Below, one piece after another: positions 1-10,800 of a stretch of DNA of 64,000 nucleotides; the first letter of the stretch is position 1; every line of letters starts with the position of its first letter. A model generated the notes under the pieces. The model searched no databases, was not told the origin of the DNA, and was given only the letters and a program-made list of their open reading frames with translations. A program made the position numbers and the translations under genes. Source of the DNA: Stentor roeselii (lineage: Eukaryota; Ciliophora; Heterotrichea; Heterotrichida; Stentoridae); NCBI GenBank assembly GCA_006503475.1, contig RSEH01000174.1:39984-103983 (forward strand), written 5' to 3'.

Positions 1-19
1 ATTCAAACTTTTATTTAAT

Positions 20-1339
20 ATGGACTTCGACTCAGACACTAAAATCCTGACAGTCTTTCAAAACGGGAACATCTCCAAGAAAGCAGAGATCCAATATTTC
101 AAATCACTGACAATCACTGACATAATCTCCAATTGTCGAGACTCCTTCAGTTTAGACTGTCACAAGAAATGTAAAATTTTAGACCTTCGCGGGGAGGAAT
201 TGTCTGATGATGACTTAGAGTACGTCAATAGTGCTGAACCTTTGTTTATTTCTCAAGGAGAGAAATTCATGAAGAACTCTACCATGGCTATCTTTAAGGA
301 AATTAAAAAACTTGGACAGGGAGGATTTGGATCGGTTTATCTTTATAAAAACAAGATTACCAAACAGGAAGTTGCTATCAAGTTTATTGATTTGAATAGA
401 ATTATGAGTCCTGAAGATGTCAATCGGTTGTTTTCGGAAATTAGCATACTTAGAGGTCTGCATCACAAAAATATTGTCGACCTTCTAGATGTATTTGACA
501 TCGAAAGCAAGTCATGCTTCGTGATGGAATACTGCAGCGGCGGGGAGCTAAAAAACTACATCCAAGAAAAAGCTCCCCTGCCAGAAGAAGAAGTCTACAG
601 AATCTCCTTACAAATCGTAGAAGCAATCCGTTACTGTCACAACTCAGGAATAGTTCATCGCGACTTAAAGCTAGAAAACATTTTATTTGCAAAGCCCTCC
701 AAAAAAGTAGTAAAAATCGTAGACTTTGGCATAAGCGGTAACTTTTCATTGAGCAACAGCATGAACGCAGACAGAAGCGATGCAGGTTCTTTACATTACA
801 TCGCCCCTGAGATCCTAAACAGAAGTAACAACAGAGCGAATCCCGCTTTAGACGTTTGGAGTCTTGGATGCATTTTTTACGCGATGTTGACCAAAAGTCT
901 TCCATTCACAGGGACTCGAAGAGAAATAATCAACAAAATCATTGAATGCGATTACCCCCCTTTGCCTGAAAGTATCTCAAAGCCCTGGCATAAGGTCATT
1001 AAAGGAATGCTTAGAAGGACTCCTGAGGCACGATGGAATATTTTAAAGATTTCAGATCATTTGATTAAGTTTAAAGACTTGGGAAGGGTCGAGGTCAGTG
1101 ATGACTCTTTTGAAATTAAGATGAAAATCACGGCTGCTAGAAGTAATGGATTTATTAAGATCAGAAATGAAAGACGGAGAACTCCTGATACTAGGAACTC
1201 GTAATTTAGAGATAGGAATAAACCTGTCAGGAGAGCTACTCCTGTCGCTTATAAAAGAAGTAGCTCGAATACTCCACCTGAATTGGGGATTGTTGTGAGA
1301 AAACAAGGAAGGATATTGCCTAGAATTCCTCCGAAGTAG
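20..1339 (+). CDS. CAMK-like Ser/Thr protein kinase with N-terminal DCX/ubiquitin-like domain
   Basis: Predicted cytosolic serine/threonine kinase of 434 residues, interrupted by one 15-nt intron (1201-1215). Visible kinase motifs are the glycine loop GQGGFGSV (residue 99 on), VAIK with Lys121, HRDLKLEN (213-220) and DFG (235-237). GSLHYIAPE follows, so the domain looks catalytically complete. Residues 8-84 resemble a doublecortin/ubiquitin-like fold (DLRGEELSDDDLEYV, LFISQGEKF), a domain found beside CAMK-type kinases. Without the intron the frame stops after TRNS. Removing it adds a 40-residue Arg/Pro-rich tail ending IPPK, so the full gene ends at 1339. Start ATG at 20 follows a stop-rich leader. 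The next gene begins 49 nt downstream. CAMK-like is assigned from general motif pattern; the substrate is unknown. Confidence 0.85.
1201..1215 (+). other. 15-nt intron
   Basis: GTAATTTAGAGATAG has GT..AG ends and contains the in-frame TAA that otherwise truncates the kinase. It is a multiple of three, and removal joins TC to G as TCG (Ser) and keeps the frame open to 1339. A sits at intron position 10, as in every 15-nt intron found here. Confidence 0.85.
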
Positions 1340-1388
1340 TTCTGACTTCGAGGTAGATAGGGCCTTGTTAGTATTTAATAGTAATCAA

Positions 1389-2606
1389 ATGCTAAGATGG
1401 TTAGTTTTACTATACGTATCATCATCTCTCAAATTGCATCTTCAACAAAGTAATCTCAACAATTTAATCTCCTTGACCAAATCCTCCCAACGTTTCCCTC
1501 TAGCAAATGTCCACTTCTCACAATACTACCTAAAAGCCAAAATAGGATTACAAAATCGAGAATTCTTATTATCTCTCGACACAGAAAATTCATTGACCTG
1601 GTTGCCATCATCAAATTGTGACTGCCACGAATCAATCCGTTTATCAACAAAAGATCTAAAAAATTCATCTTCTCTGAATTCTTCACAATCACTGTCCTAC
1701 ACAATAGGCCAAGTATCAGGAAACCTTCACAGGGCGTCATTTTCTTTGAAATCCTTTGATTTCGAGCTTCCTTTTCTTTTGGTAGACTCAGAAAAAGACC
1801 TGTTCTGGATGATGACAGATGGTTTTTTAGGACTAGGTCTAGACCTAAACATGTCGAACTCAGTGATAACCAAGCTTCACGAGTCAAAATCAATAAAAAA
1901 AACAAGATTCAGTATTTTTCTCAGTAAAGATGAAGACTACAAAGCATCTGAACTGACTTTTGGAAGCTATGAAGAAGATGACTACTCAGACAGTGAAGGA
2001 ATAGTAATCAACATAACAGCTCCTCAATGGCGAGCGACTTTTGATTCTTTCAGCTTCTCATCATTAAAAAGATCAGAAAAATTTCAAGTCCTTTTCAGTC
2101 CAGGTTTTTTTGGAATTCTAGGGCCAAGTAAAACTATAAAGCAAATGCACTCAATTATAAACAATTCCCTATCCTGCCAATCTTTCCTACTTTTCCTAAA
2201 ATGCGAAAATTCCGAGTCATCCCATGAAGCTTTACAATCTCTTCCATCTTTAAACTTCACTTACAGCAAATTCAACATTTCAATCCCCCCCTCAAGTTAC
2301 ACCTTCCATTCCAACAACTCAATCCTAGTTCTTCTCGGCGAACATAACTCTAAAAGTTGGGTGTTAGGTCAAGGTTTATTTAAAGAGTACTTTTCAGTCT
2401 TCGACGTGAATTCTACAACTATTTCTCTATTCAAAGTCTCTTCAAATTCAGGAATTTCTCATCTTCTTTACTTTATCGTGGGGATCTTTTTAGCAGTGGT
2501 CATATTCGTGCCAGTCCTTGTATACTGGACAGTAGACAAGCCAAAAGATCAAATTTCTTCCGACATTGACAACCGAAGAGAGCTATTATTAACTAATAAA
2601 CCCTAA
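1389..2606 (+). CDS. Pepsin-fold (A1) aspartic protease-like membrane protein, probably inactive
   Basis: 405 residues from ATG 1389, which begins a hydrophobic signal peptide (MLRWLVLLYVSS). The upstream TTG in the same frame is unlikely as a start. YYLKAKIG followed by FLLSLDTENSLTWLPSSNC matches the first active-site region of pepsin-family proteases, where DTGS has become DTEN. The second active-site region, normally D-S/T-G-T, reads LFSPGFFG and lacks the aspartate. FLGLGLDL matches the conserved GxLGLG stretch. A single transmembrane helix near residues 360-382 precedes a short cytosolic tail, giving a type I topology. With the catalytic pair broken, this is probably a pseudoprotease acting as a binding or structural surface protein. 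Many Asn-x-Ser/Thr sites fit a secretory-pathway protein. Fold assignment is moderately sure; inactivity is inferred. Confidence 0.65.
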   Translation: MLRWLVLLYVSSSLKLHLQQSNLNNLISLTKSSQRFPLANVHFSQYYLKAKIGLQNREFLLSLDTENSLTWLPSSNCDCHESIRLSTKDLKNSSSLNSSQSLSYTIGQVSGNLHRASFSLKSFDFELPFLLVDSEKDLFWMMTDGFLGLGLDLNMSNSVITKLHESKSIKKTRFSIFLSKDEDYKASELTFGSYEEDDYSDSEGIVINITAPQWRATFDSFSFSSLKRSEKFQVLFSPGFFGILGPSKTIKQMHSIINNSLSCQSFLLFLKCENSESSHEALQSLPSLNFTYSKFNISIPPSSYTFHSNNSILVLLGEHNSKSWVLGQGLFKEYFSVFDVNSTTISLFKVSSNSGISHLLYFIVGIFLAVVIFVPVLVYWTVDKPKDQISSDIDNRRELLLTNKP

Positions 2607-2637
2607 ACTTAGTCAAAAGACAGTCATTAAACAATAA

Positions 2638-4056
2638 ATGTCCTTCACCATTTACCCTAACGGAGTTCCTCACTTAACTCGCTCTACTTCAGCACCTCCC
2701 GTCTTGGACTCGAACATGCTGTTTGCCTTTCCAGCGGCGAAGGACTACACAGAAGCTTTCTCTGACATAAGAAACGACCAGATGTATGAAGAGTTTTATG
2801 AAAAGTTCAAAGCCAAACTTAACATTCCTCCTCCTTTGACTGACCCTCTCAGTCTTGCTATTCCTGAAGAAAGCTCGAGAAAATGCTCAGATGTTGAAGA
2901 AACTCAGAATCGATCAAGGTCGACTAGTTTTTTAGTCTCAAACATCGTCAATAATTGCATTAAAGATGAAGAGTCGCCGAAAGCTTCTGCGAATAAAAAT
3001 GTTCAGGAGTTTAGCCCTGGCTTTGATGATGCGTTTTTACCGGTTTATGGATTTACGAATCAACATATTTATACTAATGCTTTGGATATGTCGAAGGATC
3101 AGATTGGATGCAGGATGCTTCAGAAAAAATTAGAGGAAAAAAATCCTTTTACTATCCAAGCAATATACGAGCAAATCGTTTCGCATGTTCCCGAGATCAT
3201 GATGGATCCATTTGGTAACTACTTCATCCAAAAGCTAATGGAAGAATGCGAGGAAGGAATAATCGCCGAAATAATCGACCTAGTAAAGCCTCAATTCGTG
3301 TTAATTTCTTTAGACGCTCACGGTACTCGAGCAATCCAAAAGTTAGTCGAAGTAGTCTTCATCTACCCAAAGCTAATCCTAAAAGTGACATCCTGTCTAA
3401 TAGGTCACGAAGTACTTCTAATAAAAGACACAAACGGGAACCACGTGATTCAAAAGTGTCTAAACATCCTCAAATCGCCCTTCAACGACTTCATCTACGA
3501 AAAAGTTTGCGAAAACGTATTCGACCTTGCGACTCACCGTCACGGTTGCTGCGTCCTTCAAAGGTGCATCGATGCCGCCACAGCAGTGCAAAGGTCAAAA
3601 CTCGTCGACAAGATAATCGAATGCGCAGTGGACCTGGTGCAAGACGCTTTCGGAAACTACGTAGTTCAATACGTAATCGACTTGAACACCTTTGAAGCCA
3701 ACGGACGTCTTGGGATGATTTTCATTCAAAGCATGAAACTCTTGGCGACTCAGAAGTTTTCATCGAACGTGATTGAAAAGTGTCTTCAGCAGAATTCGCA
3801 TGAAGTTCAACAACTCATGATACAAGAAATCTCGCAACCGGCGAATATTATTAAAATGATCAGTGATCAGTATGCGAATTATGTCGTTCAAAGAGCCTTG
3901 GCACTTGCAGAACCTCATTTACTTGCTAAGATGATCAAAGAAATTAGAGCTCGTGCTGAAGAGTTGAAGAAAAATCAGTTTGGAAAGAGAATTTTTGCAA
4001 AGTTGACGAAGAAGTACCCGGATATCTGTGAAAAAGTCAATGGCAAGAAGCACTAA
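2638..4056 (+). CDS. Pumilio/PUF-family RNA-binding protein
   Basis: 472 residues. After a low-complexity N-terminal third, residues about 145-460 form a PUF domain of about eight helical repeats. The repeat cores are readable: GCRMLQ, GNYFIQK, GTRAIQK, GNHVIQK, GCCVLQR, GNYVVQY, SSNVIEK and ANYVVQR. Each repeat normally recognises one RNA base through residues at two positions, so it should bind a roughly 8-base 3'UTR element and repress or localise mRNAs in the cytoplasm. Repeat 7 (SSNVIEK) matches the classic SNxxE triplet that reads G. The gene ends 10 nt before the stop of the convergent gene at 4067. Synonymous third-position composition shifts sharply inside the ORF at about 3150 and 3720. 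Family assignment is firm; targets are unknown. Confidence 0.93.
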   Translation: MSFTIYPNGVPHLTRSTSAPPVLDSNMLFAFPAAKDYTEAFSDIRNDQMYEEFYEKFKAKLNIPPPLTDPLSLAIPEESSRKCSDVEETQNRSRSTSFLVSNIVNNCIKDEESPKASANKNVQEFSPGFDDAFLPVYGFTNQHIYTNALDMSKDQIGCRMLQKKLEEKNPFTIQAIYEQIVSHVPEIMMDPFGNYFIQKLMEECEEGIIAEIIDLVKPQFVLISLDAHGTRAIQKLVEVVFIYPKLILKVTSCLIGHEVLLIKDTNGNHVIQKCLNILKSPFNDFIYEKVCENVFDLATHRHGCCVLQRCIDAATAVQRSKLVDKIIECAVDLVQDAFGNYVVQYVIDLNTFEANGRLGMIFIQSMKLLATQKFSSNVIEKCLQQNSHEVQQLMIQEISQPANIIKMISDQYANYVVQRALALAEPHLLAKMIKEIRARAEELKKNQFGKRIFAKLTKKYPDICEKVNGKKH

Positions 4057-4066
4057 TTATTTAATT

Positions 4067-5785
4067 TTACCATAGTTGTGAGTCTTCTTTAGATAAATGG
4101 AAGGAAAGTCGAGGGATTGAGTAAAAACTTGTAGGTTTTTTTGGTTTTAAAGTAGAACCTATTGATGATCTTAGGATTTTTACGGTTTTTTCTGGAGTTT
4201 TTGAGGATTTAGTGGTTGACTTGCTTAGATGTCCTTCACTCCAGGAGGGACTTAAGATTTTTTTTTCGTTGGTCATTTTCTGCAGGTCTTCATTGACAGT
4301 TTCCATGAAAGTCTCGATTTCGTCTTTGGTGTGTTGAAAAATGCTTAGTCTTCTCATCGTGTTTAGTCTTTTCAGCTCATCTTGACTGGGGTTCTTACTA
4401 GGTCCTAAAGGCTTAAAAAGCAGTCCTATTTTTTTCTTACTTTTTTCTGGAAAAACTCTCCGAGTCCCCCTTCCACAGATTTTTTGTAGTAAAAACTTGG
4501 ACTGAGAAGAGTTTAAAACATTTTTAAGCCGACGATGCTGCTGTTTAAAGAGTTCTTCTTGACTTTCAATCATCGACTTTAACTTATCAAAAAGGTCAGG
4601 AACAGGTGAAAGATTCGATCCAAGTCTAAATTTTTTTTTCAGTCTCAAATCGCTTATTTTTCTTTTTTCTTTATTTTCAAGAGCTGCGGTTGTTTTTCGG
4701 TCATTCATGCCAGGTGACTGAAGATGTTTGACATCTGAGCCGATCTGAATATTTTTCGTGATTCCATGAAAAAAAAAGTCATCTGCACTGACGAAGTTCA
4801 ACTTGTCCTGACCGTCAATGACCTTCGCCCTGACTTTTAACTGTGACTTTGTGTAATACCTGCCAGGCAGGCGAGTTTCACTGGAAGTCGCTCTTAAAAC
4901 CTTTCCTTCTGATTGGAACCTTACCCAAGATACCGGCTGGTCTAGTTCTAAATGAAAAGTTTTAAGTCCAGGTTTTTTTTCACTTTCCATGTCAAAAGTT
5001 CCTGCTTTCCAAAGGACTGAATTTTCAACACCCTGAAGACTTTCAAGTACTTCAAGAATTTTTAAGTCTTTTTTAGTGGAAGTTGAAACGATTTTTGAAG
5101 CTTTTTCGAAAGCTTCTTGCATTGGTAATGTATTTCCTAGCATTTGATGAGATATGATTATGCAAATGAATGATAAAATTGAACTGCTGGTTAACTCAGA
5201 CTGGTCTTGTGATGGGTCTTGTTTTGAAGCCTTTTTCGCTGCGAGTTGAATGATTTTTAAAGATTCTTTTGAGTATTTTAAAGATTCTTTGAAGTTTCCG
5301 ATTTCATTCATGAAGGAAGAGATGTTTAAATGAAGTTTTAAAAGGTAAAGAGTGAGTGATTGACTTGATTTTTCTAAGTTGATTTTGAAATTTAAACAGA
5401 GAGAAAAGTTGTTTAGGGCAAGGGTCACTTGTTTTGATTTGCGGTGAACCCCTGCGAGACTGTTTAATGTTGAAAGGATTGCTTTTAGCACCTTTTCGGG
5501 AAGTTTCGAATCGGACTTCGGGAATAATGAAAGGTATACCTTTGATGCGCATTCCCCACGATGCAGGAAATCTACTTTTTTGTGTAATTTGTAAAGCTTT
5601 AATGAGAGGGATATTATCTTGTAGGATATCTTTAACGAAATTTCAGAAGTTTTTTTACGTGTTTTTCTTGAAAGGTCTTCTAGAAGTGAAAGTGCTGGTA
5701 AAAGTTTTTCGGATTTTTCAAACTTCTTCACTTGAGAGAGAGTGGCTTCAATTTTGGATAAAATTGGAATTGATTGAGTTGACAT
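4067..5785 (-). CDS. Alpha-helical repeat (TPR-like) protein, function unknown
   Basis: 572 residues, start ATG at 5785 (MSTQSIPILSK). The N-terminal half reads as paired amphipathic helices with TPR-like character (KLLPALSLLEDL, VTLALNNFSLCL, NFKESLKYSKESL, GNTLPMQEAFEKA). The C-terminal half is basic, Ser/Lys-rich and probably disordered, with proline-directed Ser/Thr sites (LSPVPD, TPEKTV). TPR-type solenoids usually act as protein-docking scaffolds; I cannot name a partner. It is transcribed toward the Pumilio gene, with only 10 nt between the two stop codons. No catalytic motif, signal peptide or membrane segment is visible. Confidence 0.7.
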   Translation of the reverse strand: MSTQSIPILSKIEATLSQVKKFEKSEKLLPALSLLEDLSRKTRKKTSEISLKISYKIISLSLKLYKLHKKVDFLHRGECASKVYLSLFPKSDSKLPEKVLKAILSTLNSLAGVHRKSKQVTLALNNFSLCLNFKINLEKSSQSLTLYLLKLHLNISSFMNEIGNFKESLKYSKESLKIIQLAAKKASKQDPSQDQSELTSSSILSFICIIISHQMLGNTLPMQEAFEKASKIVSTSTKKDLKILEVLESLQGVENSVLWKAGTFDMESEKKPGLKTFHLELDQPVSWVRFQSEGKVLRATSSETRLPGRYYTKSQLKVRAKVIDGQDKLNFVSADDFFFHGITKNIQIGSDVKHLQSPGMNDRKTTAALENKEKRKISDLRLKKKFRLGSNLSPVPDLFDKLKSMIESQEELFKQQHRRLKNVLNSSQSKFLLQKICGRGTRRVFPEKSKKKIGLLFKPLGPSKNPSQDELKRLNTMRRLSIFQHTKDEIETFMETVNEDLQKMTNEKKILSPSWSEGHLSKSTTKSSKTPEKTVKILRSSIGSTLKPKKPTSFYSIPRLSFHLSKEDSQLW

Positions 5786-6203
5786 TTTTAATAGAGACGA
5801 TTTTTATCGAAGAAAGGTTTGGATAGAGAAGAAAGAGAATTGAGTTTGAGTCATGATATATTTTAGAGATATACTTGAGTTTCAGTAAAATGATTTATGA
5901 ATGTGAATGTTGATATTAATCTTGATCATGAGGTATTAAATTTAATGATGAGAATTAATCTTAATGATGAGGGATAAATATTTCAAAGGTAATAAATTAT
6001 ATTTAAATCTTAGAATCACTCTTAATAAGTGTATCTCTAAAGCCCTCTGATTATAACCGACACCCTAATCAATTCTTTTCCTAATTCATGAAATTACTAA
6101 TCCTTACATAAATCCAAGTTTATATTCTCAGTACTTTAATAAAATCATTCACTATTCCTCTCCTAATTCTATTAATCAATTCAACACATAAGAAATAATT
6201 CAA
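5786..6203. other. Divergent intergenic region
   Basis: 418 bases between the start of the helical-repeat gene (minus strand) and the DYRK-like kinase (plus strand), so it should hold both promoters. It is AT-rich with short direct repetitions of a TTAATGATGAGAATTAATCT type around 5930-5975. The last 150 bases are markedly poor in G on the plus strand. I see no RNA gene or ORF of note. Confidence 0.5.
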
Positions 6204-7820
6204 ATGTCAAAACATTTCGCTTTCGACAACAGTCTTGCCTCAATCGAAGAATGCCTAGAAGCCTTAGAGCACCGAGATCGTTACCTAAAATCCCTCGACG
6301 AACAAGCAGGCTTTTCATCTCACACAACTCTTTACTCTCCAAAATACAGCCAAAACACAACAGGAAGCGAAAAATTCTTCCGCTGTCGTCACGATCGAGA
6401 GCTCTCTTCTCTAAAGCACGAAGTTGACAATTTAAAATCATCATTCATTGAGAAAACTGAGCACATACTTCACTTAGAAGCTTTATTTCACAGAGCTTTA
6501 AACCAAGTCTGCCTGGAAATCGAAGGAATTCATGAAAAACGTAAGAAAATCTCACAAATAGAAGCGAAAATCACTGAAAAAATATCAAACCAACTGAATC
6601 ACATCCCGGCAGGAGTTTTTCCAGCTCACAAGTCGCGATCCCCAGGCGATTTTTCCTTTTCCAACAACGAAGGAGAAGAAACCTCAAACTTCAGCTTTGG
6701 CCAAATCGACGAAAACATCGAAGTGAACCTTCCACATGAAAATGACTGTAAAGAATTCGAAGAATTTCTAAAAAAACAACAGTCAAGTTTTTACTCTGAC
6801 CGGCAACTGGAAGAACATGAAGTGATGCAGATTCCTTATCTTTTTGACTTAAACTTGAAAATTTCTACTGTTTCCAGAGTCTTCGCTCCAGGTTCCAGCT
6901 TGACGGAAAAGTATAAAGTTGAAAAAGTCATCGCTTCTACTCATTTTTCTACTGTTTTGTCTTGTTTCGACCTGTTTGAAAGGAAAAAAGTTTGCATTAA
7001 GGTCATTCATAACCAGAAAGAAACTTTTGATCAGGGTCTTGACGAGGTGAAAATCATGAACTTGCTTCAAAAACATGCAAAAGGTGGCCTTGCTGCGAAG
7101 AACATTGTGAAATTACTGGAGTTTTTTTATTATCGGGAAAGTTTGCATATTGTTTATGAATTACTTGGAGAGAATCTATTTGTTCTTGCCTCGAACCCAC
7201 ATATTTTGCATATGTTTCAAGGGGAATGCCTTGGAAAAATTATTAAACAAGTGTTGACTGCTTTGGATTTTATTCATTCTCAAGGAATTATTCATGCTGA
7301 TATAAAACCTGAGAATATTTTACTGTCATCTCCCTTGACACCTAGAAGGTCTTTTAATACTTTTGATGTAAGACTTGTTGACTTTGGAAGCAGTTGTTAT
7401 CAGACTGATTCTCTTACAACTTATATTCAGTCAAAGGCTTATAGAGCTCCAGAAGTCATTGTTGGAGGAAAGTACGACTTTAAAATTGATATCTGGAGCT
7501 TAGGGTGCGTCATTGCTGAACTGCTCACTGGTGAAGTGCTGTTTGAAGCTTGTAGTTTGAAGGAAATGATTACCAAGGTAAAGGATATTTAGATTTTTAA
7601 GTGTCTTGGACAACTGCCTGGAGAGGGGAAATTACTTGAGTTGTATGTTAAGGATAATCAAATTATTGATGAAGAAGAAGTAGAAATTAAAACTTTACAG
7701 CAGATCACTAATAATGATCAGGAACTTGAATCTTTTCTTAGATGTCTTCTGACAGTTGACCCGAATTTCAGACCTTCTGCTGAAGAGGCCTTGTCGCATA
7801 GTTATATGAGTTCACTGTAA
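6204..7820 (+). CDS. DYRK-like protein kinase
   Basis: 533 residues once the 15-nt intron at 7578-7592 is removed. Without it the frame ends inside the kinase domain after KVKDI. Residues 1-225 are acidic/helical, with coiled-coil potential. The kinase domain follows, with VCIKVI, ELLGENLF, HADIKPEN, DFGSSC, TYIQSKAYRAPEVI and DIWSLGCVIAEL. SSC, YIQS and the YRAPEVI context are typical of DYRK/HIPK kinases, which autophosphorylate the second Tyr of YxY. Here that loop is TTYIQ, a single Tyr as in DYRKs. The catalytic-loop HRD/HCD reads HAD, keeping the catalytic Asp. The glycine-rich loop looks degenerate (VIASTHFSTV), so activity is uncertain. The last exon encodes the C-lobe end (LLTVDPNFRPSAEEAL). 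Stop TAA at 7818-7820. Confidence 0.85.
7578..7592 (+). other. 15-nt intron
   Basis: GTAAAGGATATTTAG interrupts the DYRK-like kinase between AAG (Lys) and ATT (Ile). It contributes the in-frame TAG. Excision restores the conserved C-terminal kinase lobe. A sits at intron position 10. Confidence 0.88.
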
Positions 7821-10800
7821 TAATTAACTCATTGGTAGTATTAATTTATATTTTATAAGTATTAGGCTACTGTAATCTAAATTATACTTTGAGAGGATTA
7901 CTATTAATTTTTATCATGAACTTTTGCGACTTTACGTCAGAGATATATGTAACAATGAAGAAAGCATAAGGAAGAGAAAATCAAATTTTTTTGGATTTTT
8001 TCGATCCTTCTTTTGTATTTAATATTTTTTAATTCTGAATAAATTAACCAAAATATTCATTTTATCTCAATTTTAAATGATAGAATATTTAAAATACAAA
8101 ACAATTTGACTTAAAATTTTAAGGTTACCTGATTTATATATCGGGTAGGAAAATTCTCGTAATAGCTCTCTCAACAATTACAAAAAAGTTTTTTTCTATA
8201 AGCAATAATTAAATGTATTATCTATAAAATTATTGTTTATTAAAAGGTTCTTTCTTCTAAATATTTTTAAAGTAAGTCAAGCTCTTAAAATAACCTGCTT
8301 TCATTAGCAGCAAGGGGTTGCAGAAACCATTTTTTATTTTAGGAATCTGAGTATTATCATGTTAGTTTAGTTAATTAGTTAGATGAAAGTATTTGGCTAA
8401 TTACTGTTTATTGCTGCAGATGACTCAACAGCATCTTGATGATGGCCCTCATTTATCATTCTTTCGTATCTAATAGTGTCTTCTCAACTCTTTCCTTATT
8501 ATTAGAATATACGATTAAGATGAATTCCTGGATTCCTTCATAATTATACCTCAACAAATGTTTGTTTTTTTCTATACTGAATAGTAAAGTTGATGTTTCT
8601 GAATACTATCCCATCATCATAAAAGTCAATTTTTGGAATAGTTATCACTAGTTATTGAACTTCATTTGTATAAAATGATCTATTCTACTGCTTGTTTTAG
8701 ACAAACTATAAGGATTTTAATGTCTCTCATTTCAAAAGTTATAATCAGTCTGTTGATTAAATTTTTCCAATTAAATCAAATAGATCGTGACAATATTTAT
8801 TTTGACAAATTTATGCTTAATTTAAACGATTATGAGAAATACCTTAGTTTTTCCCAAGGGAAATGATGTGTTACATCTTTCTTTTTCTTGTAGTAAATGT
8901 ATTTAGTAATTCTGTTTAATAATTACCTAAAAACTGTTTAAGTAGTTATAAAATTAAATAATGTCAGCAAAAAATGTTGCCACCTGACTTGAATCTCAAT
9001 CAACCTCTTTTTATTTCTTGTAATTTCGATTGATAAATTATATAGCAACATTGTAGGATAGTCTTAGTGGTTCTCTAAATGCTATCGCAATCTTTTACAT
9101 CACACCTCCAGCATTTGATATCATGCCATAAAAATCTCTCCATTAAATGAAGTAGTTTAGGTCAATGAGAAAATCTCTTAATTGATAAAATTAAATTTTT
9201 AATCTTTATCATTGTTTCTGTTATATCCTGAACAAAAATTTCTGCATATCCTATTCATGCCTTTGGCATAATCCAATCAAACTCCAAATTTCATATTGAT
9301 ACTTCTATATTACATCTCATAAATTGATTCTAAAAAAACTATCTCCTAAAAATTAGGCGATCCAGACATTCCAGATGTTCCAGAGTAATTCTTACAGATC
9401 AATTCTACTTTAATTCAAGTCATCTTTCTCACACAAAACTCCTTTTGCGATCTTTTCTTTACTCTTTTAGTCTTTCTCTCTCTAAGCTCATAAAAGGTGC
9501 ACAGTAGTTCATGATTCCAGGTTGTTTTGGGTAGCCCACAATTTTAATTTGATAATTTTTAAATAAGTGTCACAAATAGTTGATTCAAGCGGAATTATGA
9601 GTTATTCCTATAATTGAAATATCGGAAGAAACAATATAGTTCTGGTTTATTATCTCGTCGCGTTGATGTGCTTCTGTCCAATTTGAAAAGTCTTTGATCA
9701 AAAATGCTTCGTGAATCTTTTTGAATTCAAAAATTTTTGAAGAAATAAGAAAATTTTATCTTTGTTAAGTGGGATGAACGAAGAATGATTTCAGGAATAT
9801 GGTCTACTTTCAACAACTAAGTATAGACTGGTTTATCTTAACAATATGAGGAGAAGTGTCTCTCATCGCGATGACTACTCCAAACCCGCTTGAGCCACAG
9901 AGTTTAATTTCACACACAGTGCTGTTAATTTTAATGTCCAACAGACTATCTAGAGTTGGTGCGAAATCAAAACTCCATTATTTATATAATCAATCGAATA
10001 GTTATATCTTAATATATTTCTATTGTTATTAAAATTCAATATTTCAAGACTATCATCGAAAATGATGTCTATTTTGTTTTAACGACCAAAAGTTTATTTG
10101 AAATTTTTATGAATAAAAAAATGTCTAAATGTTAACAATAGACCTACATTTTTTTCTTGAAAAAGCTCATTCTCGAGCAACTAAGCAATTTCTACCAGGT
10201 CCTATTACAACATGGTATCTGGAATGAGCTTACTCAGAATATCAAAAAAAATTTGAATATATGAATTCATCATGGATAAATTGACAAAAAGAGAGCTATC
10301 TTGGATTTAAAACAAAGCAAGTAGGATATTGAATGTCTAAGACAGTTTTAAGGATAGCCTATACTAAAAAAATCCTTTTTGGGACAAAAGAATGTGTTTT
10401 TGTGTTTAAGATAATACTTGTAACACAAATTCAAAATTTAGATATAGCGAAAGGATGAATATAAGCCGTTTTAATACTTACTTGTGATTTTATTGAGAGA
10501 AGAGTTTCATACTCTTATGAGCTGCTGCAGGTGAGGAGGGTGATTGCAATATTTATAGCTTGAACCTAAACTCAAAGTTATTGAAAATTAATAGCATTAG
10601 CTGATTATGGCTTTACAAAATTTTATTCTCTCACTTTATCAATAAGATGTACTTGGAGTGTGTAGGGAAGGTTTGGGGAAGCTGACTCTAATGATGGTGT
10701 GAATTTTTTGAATTGATAAATAAACTAAATATATGCTATTGAAATATATTTTCTATAATGAGTTTCGGGGGTTTATTAGTCTAAACTTAAATGTTTGATA

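Noticed and set aside
3246-3695. 149-codon frame inside Pumilio
   Set aside because: Arg/Ser-rich shadow of the PUF repeats in another frame; its openness follows from the C/A-ending codon block there.
8666-8866. 66-codon ORF in the desert
   Set aside because: No domain, no flanking gene-like composition, and a length expected by chance in AT-rich DNA.
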